From: a virus | IMG/VR virus record: IMGVR_UViG_3300017991_000021 | Location: 1-50,141 of that record | Reading direction: 5' to 3' (one strand) | DNA length: 50,141 nucleotides | In this document: piece by piece, positions 25,531 to 32,483 of the stretch | How the letters are laid out: each line of letters begins with the position of its first letter | How positions within the stretch are numbered: the stretch's first letter is position 1 | Program-made: the position numbers and the translations under genes | Notes under the pieces: generated by a model | Databases searched by the model: none | What the model saw: only the letters and a program-made list of their open reading frames with translations | What the model was told of the DNA's origin: nothing

Positions 25531-26103
25531 ATGGGTAACATTCAGCCGGGGAGTATTATCGGGTTTAGTGGTAGCGCTGCCCACAATGCCCTGATTAACT
25601 TGGGGACTTACGGGATTCCTGGGTGGAGTCTGAGTCACGTCGGTATCATCGCTTGCGGTCCATGCCGGAAGCCGCTTCTGTTTGAGTCCTTGTTCTCGTG
25701 CGAAGAGCCCTGCGAAATCCTCGGTCGGCAGGTCAGCGGCACTCAAGCTCACACACTGCAAAGCGCGATAGAGCGAAGCTCTGGGCCCGTCTGGCATTAC
25801 CCGCTGTATCGAGAGCTTTATGACCACGAGGACAAACGACTAAGCGACTTCCTGGTGGACACCATTGGGACGCCCTACGATTACATGGGCGCGTTCCGGT
25901 CGGCCGGGATTGGCTTATCGTGGATTGAGTCGCTCTTTCGCCGACAAGACATGACTAAGATTTTCTGTTCTGAGTGGGTCATGGCCGCTTATGCCTTCAT
26001 TGGCCTTCATGCAAATGGGAACGTTAGCCGATGGAATCCAAACCGACTCACGCGCCGCTTGCGGCGATATGGTGTACTTCTCAAACCGGAGAGGCTGCAA
26101 TGA
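25531..26103 (+). CDS. Permuted papain-like (NlpC/P60-YiiX type) peptidase
   Basis: 190 aa. The order His36 (SLSHVGII), Glu52 (LFES) and late Cys146 (FCSEWVMAAY) is that of circularly permuted NlpC/P60-like enzymes (YiiX/LRAT-like), where His precedes Cys. Such enzymes cut peptidoglycan stem peptides or acyl bonds. No signal peptide is seen. It is the first gene after the virion set and the repeated promoter-like element, and could be the endolysin or a virion muralytic enzyme. The stop overlaps the next start. The ribosome site is poor: GAGG is only one base from ATG. Confidence 0.75.
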   Translation: MGNIQPGSIIGFSGSAAHNALINLGTYGIPGWSLSHVGIIACGPCRKPLLFESLFSCEEPCEILGRQVSGTQAHTLQSAIERSSGPVWHYPLYRELYDHEDKRLSDFLVDTIGTPYDYMGAFRSAGIGLSWIESLFRRQDMTKIFCSEWVMAAYAFIGLHANGNVSRWNPNRLTRRLRRYGVLLKPERLQ

Positions 26104-26666
26104 AGAGACTCTGCCTGGTCCTTGCGGTGCTTGTGGCGTTCATCGGATGCGAAAGGCAATCGGTAAAGCGTGTCACTCTGCAATCGCAGGTCGTGAACCC
26201 AGAGCGGCCAGTAGTGAACTTGCCGGTAAGCTTGCGTCAAGAGAATTGGTTGCGTAGCGGATCGTGCGTACACGCGACATTTGTTTCGCTATTGCGCTGG
26301 CAGAATCGACCTAATACAGCGAATTGGTGGCGCAGGACTCATGGCGGGGGCGAGTACCCAGACCACTTTGCTCGCCAGTTGGATGTTGCGAATATCCGCT
26401 ACGCGCAGATTACGAATGGCGATGTGTCGTTTCTCGAATGGGCCTGTCGCACTAGACGTGGCTGCGGTATCACCGTTAAGGGCGGGCGGCACATGGTAGC
26501 GCTCGTTCACCTGGATTCCAAGTGGGCCTGCCTTCTCGATAACAACAGCGTCGAGAAATACATTTGGCTTCCCAGAGCAACCCTGATCGCTGAATGGAAA
26601 GCCAGCTACGGATGGGCAGTCACCCCGATCTACACGCCTGCGGCGCCGTTGCCGTTGGTTTCGTAA
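26100..26666 (+). CDS. Lipoprotein with papain-like cysteine peptidase domain
   Basis: 188 aa from ATG 26100, which overlaps the previous TGA and has GGAGAGG 5 bases upstream; a longer in-frame start is not supported. Residues 1-17 are a lipoprotein signal ending in the lipobox VAFIGC with Cys17. A papain or C39-like triad follows: Cys56 (SGSCVHAT), His131 (GGRHMVAL) and Asp147/Asn148 (LLDNNS). It should be lipid-anchored on the outer face of the cytoplasmic membrane or on the outer membrane. Such an enzyme could degrade host envelope proteins, act in lysis, or block superinfection. Unusual for a phage. Confidence 0.8.
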   Translation: MKRLCLVLAVLVAFIGCERQSVKRVTLQSQVVNPERPVVNLPVSLRQENWLRSGSCVHATFVSLLRWQNRPNTANWWRRTHGGGEYPDHFARQLDVANIRYAQITNGDVSFLEWACRTRRGCGITVKGGRHMVALVHLDSKWACLLDNNSVEKYIWLPRATLIAEWKASYGWAVTPIYTPAAPLPLVS

Positions 26667-26688
26667 CCCTCTTCACAGGAGAGAGAGT

Positions 26689-27402
26689 ATGGTTCGGTTC
26701 CTTCTTTGCGCAGTGGCGATTCTCGCCATTGCGGCCCCGTGCTTGACGCTCGCCGCCGATGGTGTGCTAGTCAAAGAGCGGGTTGTGAACTTGCCTCAGG
26801 ACGGCAGTAAGTGGTACGTGAGCCTCTACGGTGACAAGGACGACCCCACGCTCGGTGAATTGGAGCGATGGTTTGATTCGCACGTTGGCTTGATTGACCT
26901 AGCGAGGCAGACGCATTACCGCACGTATCACAGCGACACAACTCTGTTCAAGGAACGGTACGCCAAGGATACGCCAGTCTTGCCAGCGGTGAAAATCCAG
27001 CAGGCGAACGGCGTGGTCGTGTACAAAGCCGCCGGCGATCACATCCCGTATTCGCCTGACGCGCTCTATACCGCTATGGCGAACGCTACACAGAACGTCA
27101 TTGAAACTGGTGGTGTCTTCCGTCGCCCGAAGCGGCCGGTACTGCCGTGGCGCAGGAAGATCGAAGACGAGCTTCGTAACTGCAATCCACAGCCGATTGA
27201 CGATGAACCGCCCCAATTGGACCCGCCGCCTGCGCCCATTGACGACGGTGGGCCGCCTAAACTGGAAATCGAGCCTGAGCCTGAGCCTGAATCGGCTGGG
27301 CTGCCGGCGTGGGCTATTGTGCTCATGGGCGTTGGCTCTGGCCTTGGGGGCATTGCAGTGGGAGGCGTTCGTATCCTCCGCGAAGTTCTCTCGGGCGACT
27401 AG
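26689..27402 (+). CDS. Secreted thioredoxin-fold-like protein with C-terminal anchor
   Basis: 237 aa. Residues 1-22 are a signal peptide. Residues about 35-130 look like a thioredoxin fold (KWYVSLYGDKDD strand, helix, then VLPAVKIQQANGVVVYKAAG with the characteristic Pro before a strand), but no CxxC is present, so it is unlikely to be a redox enzyme. A Pro/Asp/Glu-rich linker (about 165-200) leads to a membrane span (residues about 203-225) with a short cytoplasmic tail. It may scaffold other envelope proteins of this cassette. The fold call is by eye. Confidence 0.65.
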   Translation: MVRFLLCAVAILAIAAPCLTLAADGVLVKERVVNLPQDGSKWYVSLYGDKDDPTLGELERWFDSHVGLIDLARQTHYRTYHSDTTLFKERYAKDTPVLPAVKIQQANGVVVYKAAGDHIPYSPDALYTAMANATQNVIETGGVFRRPKRPVLPWRRKIEDELRNCNPQPIDDEPPQLDPPPAPIDDGGPPKLEIEPEPEPESAGLPAWAIVLMGVGSGLGGIAVGGVRILREVLSGD

Positions 27403-27474
27403 TCGCTAACACTTTCCTGAATCACGTCATTTTCTCACGTAAGAAACACGAATCTTTCACCCAGGAGTTGCAAC

Positions 27475-27885
27475 ATGAGTCCTTTGGAAGTCACCCTTGT
27501 TTGTGTCCTTTCTGCCCTTGCTGGCTTCGGTTTGATCCGCGCGTACTATAAGCTCGACGAGAAGCGAGAGGACCGCCGGCGCGCCGCTGCGCAACTGGCG
27601 AACGCCCTGTCGAAGATGGGCCTGAAGCGCATCCCCGAAATCCTGATCGCCTATTCGGTCGGTGACTACTCGGGCATGGTACAGCAGATCGCCGAGTGTG
27701 TCAGGCTGTTCCTGGCCGGCGAGGAAGCCGTACTAGCTGAGTTCAACGAGGTTTTCGAGCGCGTGCTAACTGCGAAGCTCAAGACGGAATCCGGCCGTGT
27801 CTTCCTCGCTGCGAAGCTGGCCGACGCCGTGAAGCCCGATGATCCCGAGGTCGTCAAGAACGCGCCGAAGGCCAAGGCCGCCTAG
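27475..27885 (+). CDS. Membrane-anchored helical protein
   Basis: 136 aa. One N-terminal membrane span (residues 5-23), then a charged helix (DEKREDRRRAAAQLANAL) and several amphipathic helices, ending in a basic Lys/Ala tail. AGGAG stands 8 bases before ATG. The topology (short outside or inside end, one span, coiled region) would suit a spanin or holin partner, but no lysis motif is visible. It belongs to the cassette between the papain-like peptidases and the terminator. Confidence 0.65.
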   Translation: MSPLEVTLVCVLSALAGFGLIRAYYKLDEKREDRRRAAAQLANALSKMGLKRIPEILIAYSVGDYSGMVQQIAECVRLFLAGEEAVLAEFNEVFERVLTAKLKTESGRVFLAAKLADAVKPDDPEVVKNAPKAKAA

Positions 27886-27889
27886 CGAA

Positions 27890-27907
27890 TCACTGGCCGG
27901 TCAGTGA
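27890..27907. promoter_or_regulatory. Imperfect palindrome upstream of thioredoxin gene
   Basis: TCACTGGCC and GGTCAGTGA are inverted copies with one mismatch, directly after the preceding stop codon. A small operator or a leader hairpin is possible. No promoter hexamers stand out next to it. Confidence 0.3.
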
Positions 27908-27993
27908 GCCAGGTCCGACCACAGATGCGGCGTGCTCGTGGCATTATTGCGGCGGGCTCGTCGCCAGGTCGGGCCCCTTCTTGGAGCCAAGCT

Positions 27994-28392
27994 ATGTTCA
28001 AGGACTGGATTGCCATGTTCCTAATGACGATCGCAGCCACAGTGCTCGTGTGGTCGCTGATCGTCATGTTAGTGGCAAGCCTAGGTTGCGAAAAGCAAGC
28101 TCCAGCACGGCCCCCGCAGCCCGAGCCACCTACGCCAGCCGTCGAAGTCGTGGCCTTCACGGCGGCGTGGTGTGAGCCGTGTAAACGCGCCAAGCCCATC
28201 CTCGATCAGATCGAGAGGGCTGGCGCTCTGGTCTGGCAATTCGACGTGGACGAGTACCCCGAGCGCGCTAAGAACTGGGGTGTCAAGGCCGTGCCGACAT
28301 TCTTCCTGTTCCGGCCAGACTGTGCGGTGCTCCAGCTGCACAATGCAGCCGAATTACTAAGGCTGGTTCAACAGGCACTCGGCAAGGGGTGA
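27994..28392 (+). CDS. Thioredoxin-like lipoprotein
   Basis: 132 aa from ATG 27994 (TTGGAG 7 bases upstream), preferred over an earlier in-frame start that would put 30 basic residues before the signal. Residues 1-32 are a lipoprotein signal ending in VASLGC with Cys32. After a Pro-rich linker the thioredoxin domain has the active site WCEPC (Cys60, Cys63) and the cis-proline in AVPTFFLF. The protein is short but complete. Anchored outside the membrane, it could reduce or shuffle disulfides in host envelope or phage proteins, possibly with the neighbouring Cys-rich peptidase lipoprotein. Confidence 0.85.
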   Translation: MFKDWIAMFLMTIAATVLVWSLIVMLVASLGCEKQAPARPPQPEPPTPAVEVVAFTAAWCEPCKRAKPILDQIERAGALVWQFDVDEYPERAKNWGVKAVPTFFLFRPDCAVLQLHNAAELLRLVQQALGKG

Positions 28393-28396
28393 GTTC

Positions 28397-28660
28397 ATGG
28401 ATTGGGCAGCACTGGGTATCGTCCTTGGCGCGGCTGGTTTGGTGTGCCCGTGGGTATTTAAGGTTCATGGCAAGCTGGCCGTTCTCACCGAGCAGATGGG
28501 GGAGGATGGGAAGTTTGCCGTGTTGGCCGCGCAGATCGAGCGCATTGAAACTCTCCTCACGCAGGGTAATGGATACCCTACTAGATGCGCCGTCCATGAA
28601 GAGCAGATTATGACACTGCGGCGCGATGTGGACGGTCTGTGGAGTGCCAGGGCAGGGTAG
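28397..28660 (+). CDS. Small membrane protein with helical tail
   Basis: 87 aa, starting four bases after the thioredoxin stop. One N-terminal membrane span (residues 3-22) is followed by a predicted coiled coil (AVLAAQIERIETLLTQ) and a C-terminal helix (EEQIMTLRRDVDGLW). The layout resembles small XhlA-like or holin-associated proteins that sit next to lysins. It is the last gene before the terminator, so a lysis role (holin accessory or spanin-like) is plausible but unproven. Confidence 0.65.
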   Translation: MDWAALGIVLGAAGLVCPWVFKVHGKLAVLTEQMGEDGKFAVLAAQIERIETLLTQGNGYPTRCAVHEEQIMTLRRDVDGLWSARAG

Positions 28661-28700
28661 GCCAGGAACCGGCCGAAATCGTGCGAGGCTTGCTGGTATA

Positions 28701-28730
28701 AGGCCACCGGACTTCCGGTGGCCTTTCTTT
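28701..28730 (+). terminator. Rho-independent terminator of the rightward unit
   Basis: AGGCCACCGG (28701-28710), loop ACTT and CCGGTGGCCT (28715-28724) form a perfect 10-bp stem followed by TTCTTT. It lies 40 bases after the last envelope-cassette gene and ends the late transcript before the separately promoted recombinase. Confidence 0.9.
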
Positions 28731-28784
28731 ATGGCCCGTGGTAAGATGGCCTGCATGGGCCTCCTGGGGCTTCTGGCGATAGGT

Positions 28785-28798
28785 GTTGTGCGCACAAC
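28785..28798. promoter_or_regulatory. Palindromic operator candidate
   Basis: GTTGTGCGCACAAC is a perfect 14-bp palindrome. The same half-sites GTTGTG and CACAAC appear in the dyad next to the recombinase promoter, so one dimeric regulator could bind both. Confidence 0.55.
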
Positions 28799-29008
28799 CG
28801 CATGGCGCGAAATTGCAACTAAAACGACACCATTCCCCGCTTGCGGGTGGGGCGGCGGAAGCTCTGTAAGTCATTGCACGGCCAGAGGTTACGCCGTTCA
28901 GTATCCGGGGAGCGCCTGGTGAGTAACGTAGACTGGATAAGCACCGCAAGACAAGCCGTGGTAGGTGTAACGTGCATAACCGCAACGACTTATGCGTCTC
29001 TGAGAAAA

Positions 29009-29030
29009 GTTGTGTGGACACGGACACAAC
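29009..29030. promoter_or_regulatory. Dyad operator candidate next to promoter
   Basis: GTTGTGT (29009-29015) and ACACAAC (29024-29030) flank an 8-base spacer and end 3 bases before the -35 box at 29034. A further CACAAC half-site at 29037-29042 overlaps that promoter. Binding here would block the recombinase promoter. Confidence 0.55.
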
Positions 29031-29033
29031 CAC

Positions 29034-29062
29034 TTGCACAACTGCCGGGCTTGAAGTATACT
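29034..29062 (+). promoter_or_regulatory. Sigma70-type promoter for the recombinase
   Basis: TTGCAC (29034-29039), 17-base spacer, TATACT (29057-29062). Both hexamers match the consensus at four or five positions with ideal spacing, and the recombinase ATG is 54 bases downstream. Confidence 0.7.
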
Positions 29063-29115
29063 GGAAAGGAGCGTAGTGAAATCCATCTGTGCCGTACCCT
29101 GCCGAGAGAGACACC

Positions 29116-30264
29116 ATGCAGCCAGCCAAAGTACAGAAATGGCGCGAGTGGAAAGCCAGTCGCCCAGACTTCCCATTGACTGTCCACCCGCGGGGGCAGT
29201 GGGCCAAGCGGGTACGCGGGAAGCTCCGGTACTTCGGCCCCCTGGGCGACCCCGAGGGGGCTGTGGCGCTATGGGCTCACGAAAAGGATCACCTACTGGC
29301 CGGCATGACTCCTCCGGGGTGCGCCCACGGCCTCTCGGTCAAAGAGCTACTGGCGGCTCACTTGGCAGACGTTGAGGATCGTATCGCCGCCGGCAAGCTC
29401 TCCCCGCGTACCCGTGGTGAGTATGCGGTGCTACCGCGATTCTTCCGTAAGGCGTCCCTGATGTCGCTGCCGGCTAATCGGCTCGGCCCCCAGCAGTTTG
29501 CGGTCCTACAGCGCGCCATTGAGCAATCGGGACGCCGACTGAGTTCGCAGAAGGCGGTCATTGTGTCCATTCGTACCGTCTTCAATTGGGGTCAGCGCAT
29601 GGGTCTAGTTAAGGGCGTGGACTTCGGGCCGCGGTTCACCGCGCCGTCGATCAATGCGATTGAAGCCGAGAGAGACGCCAGGGCGCCATCGCGTTTTATA
29701 GACCGCGACCTGATTCAAGCCGCCCTTGACGCTGCCTCGCCGCGGCTTACGGTGGTGATTTTGTTAGGCATTAACTGCGGATTCTATCCAAGCGATTCTG
29801 CCACGATCCCCCGAACGCGGATTCATCTGGATTGCCCGATTCCATTCCATGACTTTCGGCGCGTGAAGAATGGTAGCCGCCGCATGGCTGCCCTGTGGCC
29901 TGAGACCGTGACGGCCATTCGGGATTACAGCGATTGGCACAGGCACGGCAGAAATACACAAGAACACTGCCTCTTATTGACGAAAGACGGTAGAGCCATG
30001 ACTGCGCAGAACGGCTCCGCGCAGTTATCCGAGGATTTTAAGCAGGTCGTGGCTCTACCAGCGGGCGTAGGCTTAGGCTCGCTGAGGCATACCTACGCCA
30101 CGGTCATTGACACCGTCCCCGATCAGGCCATGATTGACTTGACGATGGGGCACGCTAGTAAATCGCTCCAAAAGCGCGTCTACCGCCAGTTAAACATGCG
30201 CGAACTCCCGCGACTGAAAGTGCTCGCGGACACGGTGAGATCATGGCTTTACGATCTTCCTTGA
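29116..30264 (+). CDS. Tyrosine recombinase (integrase family)
   Basis: 382 aa from ATG 29116 (GAGAGAG just upstream); an in-frame GTG at 29089 is possible. The N terminus (DFPLTVHPRGQWAKRVRGK, then YFGPLGDPEGA) and LLGINCGFYPSDSATIPR match an integrase family I recall as abundant in Planctomycetota. Catalytic residues seen: Lys251, Arg324 and His325 (SLRHTY), His346 (TMGHAS) and Tyr356 (KRVYRQL). The first Arg of the usual set is replaced by the NCGFYPSD segment, and the HxxR histidine is Gly, as I remember for this family. It could integrate the phage, resolve dimers, or act like an inert relic. Own promoter and operators. Confidence 0.85.
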   Translation: MQPAKVQKWREWKASRPDFPLTVHPRGQWAKRVRGKLRYFGPLGDPEGAVALWAHEKDHLLAGMTPPGCAHGLSVKELLAAHLADVEDRIAAGKLSPRTRGEYAVLPRFFRKASLMSLPANRLGPQQFAVLQRAIEQSGRRLSSQKAVIVSIRTVFNWGQRMGLVKGVDFGPRFTAPSINAIEAERDARAPSRFIDRDLIQAALDAASPRLTVVILLGINCGFYPSDSATIPRTRIHLDCPIPFHDFRRVKNGSRRMAALWPETVTAIRDYSDWHRHGRNTQEHCLLLTKDGRAMTAQNGSAQLSEDFKQVVALPAGVGLGSLRHTYATVIDTVPDQAMIDLTMGHASKSLQKRVYRQLNMRELPRLKVLADTVRSWLYDLP

Positions 30265-30289
30265 CAGGGACCGGGGCTGTGGGTATCCT
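30261..30289 (+). promoter_or_regulatory. Sigma70-type promoter for the XRE regulator
   Basis: TTGACA (30261-30266), 17-base spacer, TATCCT (30284-30289). The -35 overlaps the recombinase stop codon. The regulator ATG at 30345 is 56 bases beyond the -10. Confidence 0.65.
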
Positions 30290-30344
30290 GGAGTGTACTG
30301 TGGATGCCAGAATACCGATTATTGCCCAGGATGGGGGGGGCACC

Positions 30345-30674
30345 ATGCACAAACAGAAATCCGAGGCGTTTATCCAGTTGAGTGAAGCGATCAGGCGCGA
30401 AATCCTTGTTCGCATGAACCACTGCAATCTCGATCAGAAAACCGTTGCTCGACGCGCGGATATTACTGAGACAACGGCAACGCGAATCCTTAGCCTTCAC
30501 AAGCCGCCTGCTGACCTAAAGCTCTCGACGCTCTTTGCGATCGCGGACGCTGTTGACCTGGAGGTTAAGGTCAATTTCTTCGGCAAGATAGCCGACACCA
30601 GCGGTGGCAAGAATCGCAGGAAGCGCACGGCGCGCCCGCACCGCTGCACTCGTGACACTAAGAGGCGACTCTGA
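30345..30674 (+). CDS. XRE-like HTH transcription regulator
   Basis: 109 aa from ATG 30345, with a G-rich site before it; a longer in-frame start would run into the promoter. Residues about 13-65 form a Cro/CI-like helix-turn-helix (NLDQKTVARRADITETTATR) with the last helix LSTLFAIADAVDLEVKVNFF. The C terminus is very basic and probably disordered. Located right after the recombinase with its own promoter, it is a good candidate for the repressor that binds the GTTGTG/CACAAC sites. No Xis or second Cro gene is beside it. Confidence 0.8.
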   Translation: MHKQKSEAFIQLSEAIRREILVRMNHCNLDQKTVARRADITETTATRILSLHKPPADLKLSTLFAIADAVDLEVKVNFFGKIADTSGGKNRRKRTARPHRCTRDTKRRL

Positions 30675-30802
30675 TGCGAAGTGATTGGAGGGTCATCCTA
30701 GACAGGGTATTACTCCTGGCTATGGGGATTCTGATTCTCGTGGCCGCTGGCGCCCTAGCGCTAATTGTCGAAATGCTGCGCTGCGCCAGTGTGCTGCCGT
30801 AA
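30674..30802 (+). CDS. 42-aa membrane protein
   Basis: ATG 30674 overlaps the regulator's TGA; stop TAA 30800-30802, one base before the end of the leftward methyltransferase gene. The product has a charged start (MRSDWRVILDR), one hydrophobic helix (residues 13-33, VLLLAMGILILVAAG) and a short Cys-containing tail. Coupled to a repressor gene, it may serve in superinfection exclusion or lysogeny. That is speculation. Confidence 0.6.
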   Translation: MRSDWRVILDRVLLLAMGILILVAAGALALIVEMLRCASVLP

Positions 30803-30803
30803 C

Positions 30804-31649
30804 TTATCGCGGCTGTAGTCGCCCGTGCCCCCTGGGGCAAGCGTAATAGTCCTTACTGGTGGGTATCATCGGCAGTCCGCACTCTAGGCATTTCATGGCG
30901 GCCGTCCAGGTTGGCGCGGAAAAGGACTTCCTACGCTCCATGCCGTGCTCCCCTGCGATTTTCTCGCAATACTCCCTCTCGCGCTCAATCAGGGTACACT
31001 GGAAGCCGAGCCGGTGACATACGCGCAGCGTGGTCCCGGTGCCAGCGAACGGGTCTAGTACCGCGCCGCCCTCGGGTGTCGTGAGGCGCAGGCAACGCTC
31101 GACTAGGCCCTCATTGAGTTGGGTGGGGTGCCACGAGCGGCGCTGCTTAGAGTTGCCCGTCACCTTCGGGAAGTCGAATACATCGCTCGGAACTCGGCCG
31201 CGAGGATCAGCACGCTTGTCGCCATTTTTCTGCCGCCAAGACGGTACGCGAATGGCATCGGGAAAGAGCGGTGCATCCGCGTGTTGCAATCGCAGTAATG
31301 GTCTGTGGTTATTCCCCAGGTCGTGGTGATTGTGCTGGCCGAAGGTGAAGGTCTGAACGCAATTACGAGCGCGCAGCCAGCCAAGATCGCGCAGCATGTC
31401 ATGTACGATCATTCCGACTGCGAAGCTCCACTTGGCGTTATACGAGAGCCAGACTGTCTTTGCGTGGTGTGCAAAGCATCGTAGCCAGATATTAAGCATA
31501 TTGGTGTACTGACCGTCTGGAATACTGTCATTGCTTGTGGCATACTTCTTGCCAATGTTATCCGGAGGGTCAGCAAAAATGGTATCCCAGGACTGGTTGC
31601 TCGTGCGAATCCAGTCCTTGCAATCGGCGTTAATCAGTGTGTGGTGCAT
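30804..31649 (-). CDS. Beta-class DNA methyltransferase with zinc-ribbon tail
   Basis: 281 aa from ATG 31649; upstream in-frame starts would overlap the neighbouring gene more. It has the DPPDN catalytic motif (residues 27-31, a DPPY variant) before the SAM-binding DPFAGTGTT (199-207), the beta order of N4-cytosine or N6-adenine enzymes. The region between is the target-recognition part. The C terminus adds a Cys254-Cys257-Cys271-His275 zinc ribbon, which may help DNA binding. It probably protects phage DNA from host restriction. No partner restriction enzyme is present. Last gene of the leftward unit. Confidence 0.87.
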   Translation of the reverse strand: MHHTLINADCKDWIRTSNQSWDTIFADPPDNIGKKYATSNDSIPDGQYTNMLNIWLRCFAHHAKTVWLSYNAKWSFAVGMIVHDMLRDLGWLRARNCVQTFTFGQHNHHDLGNNHRPLLRLQHADAPLFPDAIRVPSWRQKNGDKRADPRGRVPSDVFDFPKVTGNSKQRRSWHPTQLNEGLVERCLRLTTPEGGAVLDPFAGTGTTLRVCHRLGFQCTLIEREREYCEKIAGEHGMERRKSFSAPTWTAAMKCLECGLPMIPTSKDYYACPRGHGRLQPR

Positions 31650-31938
31650 TGAAGTTACTGGCCCAGAGAGTGTAGATTGCCGCAAAGTTGACAGACCATT
31701 GCGGGCCGTGTGCGTAGGCTTGTGAGATTGCCAGCGCGTGAGCCCATTCATGCAAGAGTGTGTCTACCTGGCCCGTTTTGTCTTGATCGGAGTTGACGTA
31801 GATACGAAAGGTCCGCCCGTCAAAAGTGGTGATACCGTGGTTCCGCTTTGCTGGTCGGCGATGCACGCGCACGGGCGCATCGAGCGGAAAGTGCTTACGA
31901 AGATTGCGCACGAGTGCGCGCCATTTCTGAGTAGTCAT
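31630..31938 (-). CDS. SprT/zincin-like metallopeptidase
   Basis: 102 aa from ATG 31938. The motif LLHEWAHAL (HExxH) followed by HGPQWSVNFA is the zinc site of SprT/WLM-like proteases, which release protein from DNA. The upstream part (VRVHRRPAKRNHGITTFDGRTFRIYVN) is the usual beta-hairpin before the helix. It overlaps the methyltransferase start by 20 bases and its own start lies just inside the end of the previous gene. A second, larger protein of this type is encoded at 43808-44386. It may act on DNA-protein crosslinks during replication. Confidence 0.78.
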   Translation of the reverse strand: MTTQKWRALVRNLRKHFPLDAPVRVHRRPAKRNHGITTFDGRTFRIYVNSDQDKTGQVDTLLHEWAHALAISQAYAHGPQWSVNFAAIYTLWASNFNAPHTD

Positions 31939-32483
31939 GTTGTACTCGCACGCGGGAAGTTGAAGAAATACCACCGATTGAGGCGGTCGATCACGGGGTC
32001 GTGGGCGATATGCCGCAAGTAGCGGTAAACCTCCTCCCAAGTCGAGAAGATCAACTGATGGGGCAGCATGGCGAGAAGCCACAGCGGCGTGCGCTCCTTG
32101 CCGCCGATAAGATGCACGATGATAGGCTTCTTTTGCCGGTTGGCATTGGCTATCTCTTCGTGCGTTCCGAAGGTGGGTACATCAGGGTCAAGATTCACGA
32201 TTAGGAAATCACTAATGTCGGTCATGCGTAGATCAATACAGCGAATCGTTCTCATAATGTTGCGTACCGCGTCGTAGTCACATGCGGATCGCGCCTGGAT
32301 CAACTCCCGCTTGGTCTCTGGTGTCTCGTGACCTATAATAGTAGGCTTGTTGGTTGGATCGAGCCAGCAGATATGCAGGTCAGCTAGATCGGCTTGGAGC
32401 GCTTGACGCCACTCCACGCCGTTGTCGGCGTCTTTTTCCATCGCACCAGCTAGGTAGCAGCGATTGCCTCGTAGTCGGTTCAT
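31935..32483 (-). CDS. Nucleoside 2-deoxyribosyltransferase-like protein
   Basis: 182 aa with GAAAGGG before the ATG. YLAGAM (10-15), DPT (42-44) and the GTHEEI segment (106-111, with the likely catalytic Glu) fit the Rossmann-like deoxyribosyltransferase family, whose members exchange bases on deoxynucleosides or hydrolyse nucleotides. It follows a MazZ-like diphosphohydrolase with a 4-base overlap, so both may shape the nucleotide pool. The C-terminal 60 residues are less typical. Substrate unknown. Confidence 0.78.
   Translation of the reverse strand: MNRLRGNRCYLAGAMEKDADNGVEWRQALQADLADLHICWLDPTNKPTIIGHETPETKRELIQARSACDYDAVRNIMRTIRCIDLRMTDISDFLIVNLDPDVPTFGTHEEIANANRQKKPIIVHLIGGKERTPLWLLAMLPHQLIFSTWEEVYRYLRHIAHDPVIDRLNRWYFFNFPRASTT

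Larger units (their letters stand above)
28731..29115. other. Non-coding regulatory stretch before the recombinase
   Basis: No supported gene. A 58-codon frame from ATG 28746 lacks a ribosome site and a recognisable product. The stretch contains a 14-bp perfect palindrome (28785-28798), a related dyad (29009-29030) and a strong sigma70-type promoter (29034-29062). The shared half-sites suggest repressor control of the recombinase. An attachment site could also lie here, but it cannot be recognised without the host sequence. Confidence 0.55.

Noticed and set aside
28746-28922. A 58-codon plus-strand frame after the terminator
   Set aside because: No ribosome site, an unusual composition, and it covers a palindromic operator candidate; regulatory DNA is a better explanation.
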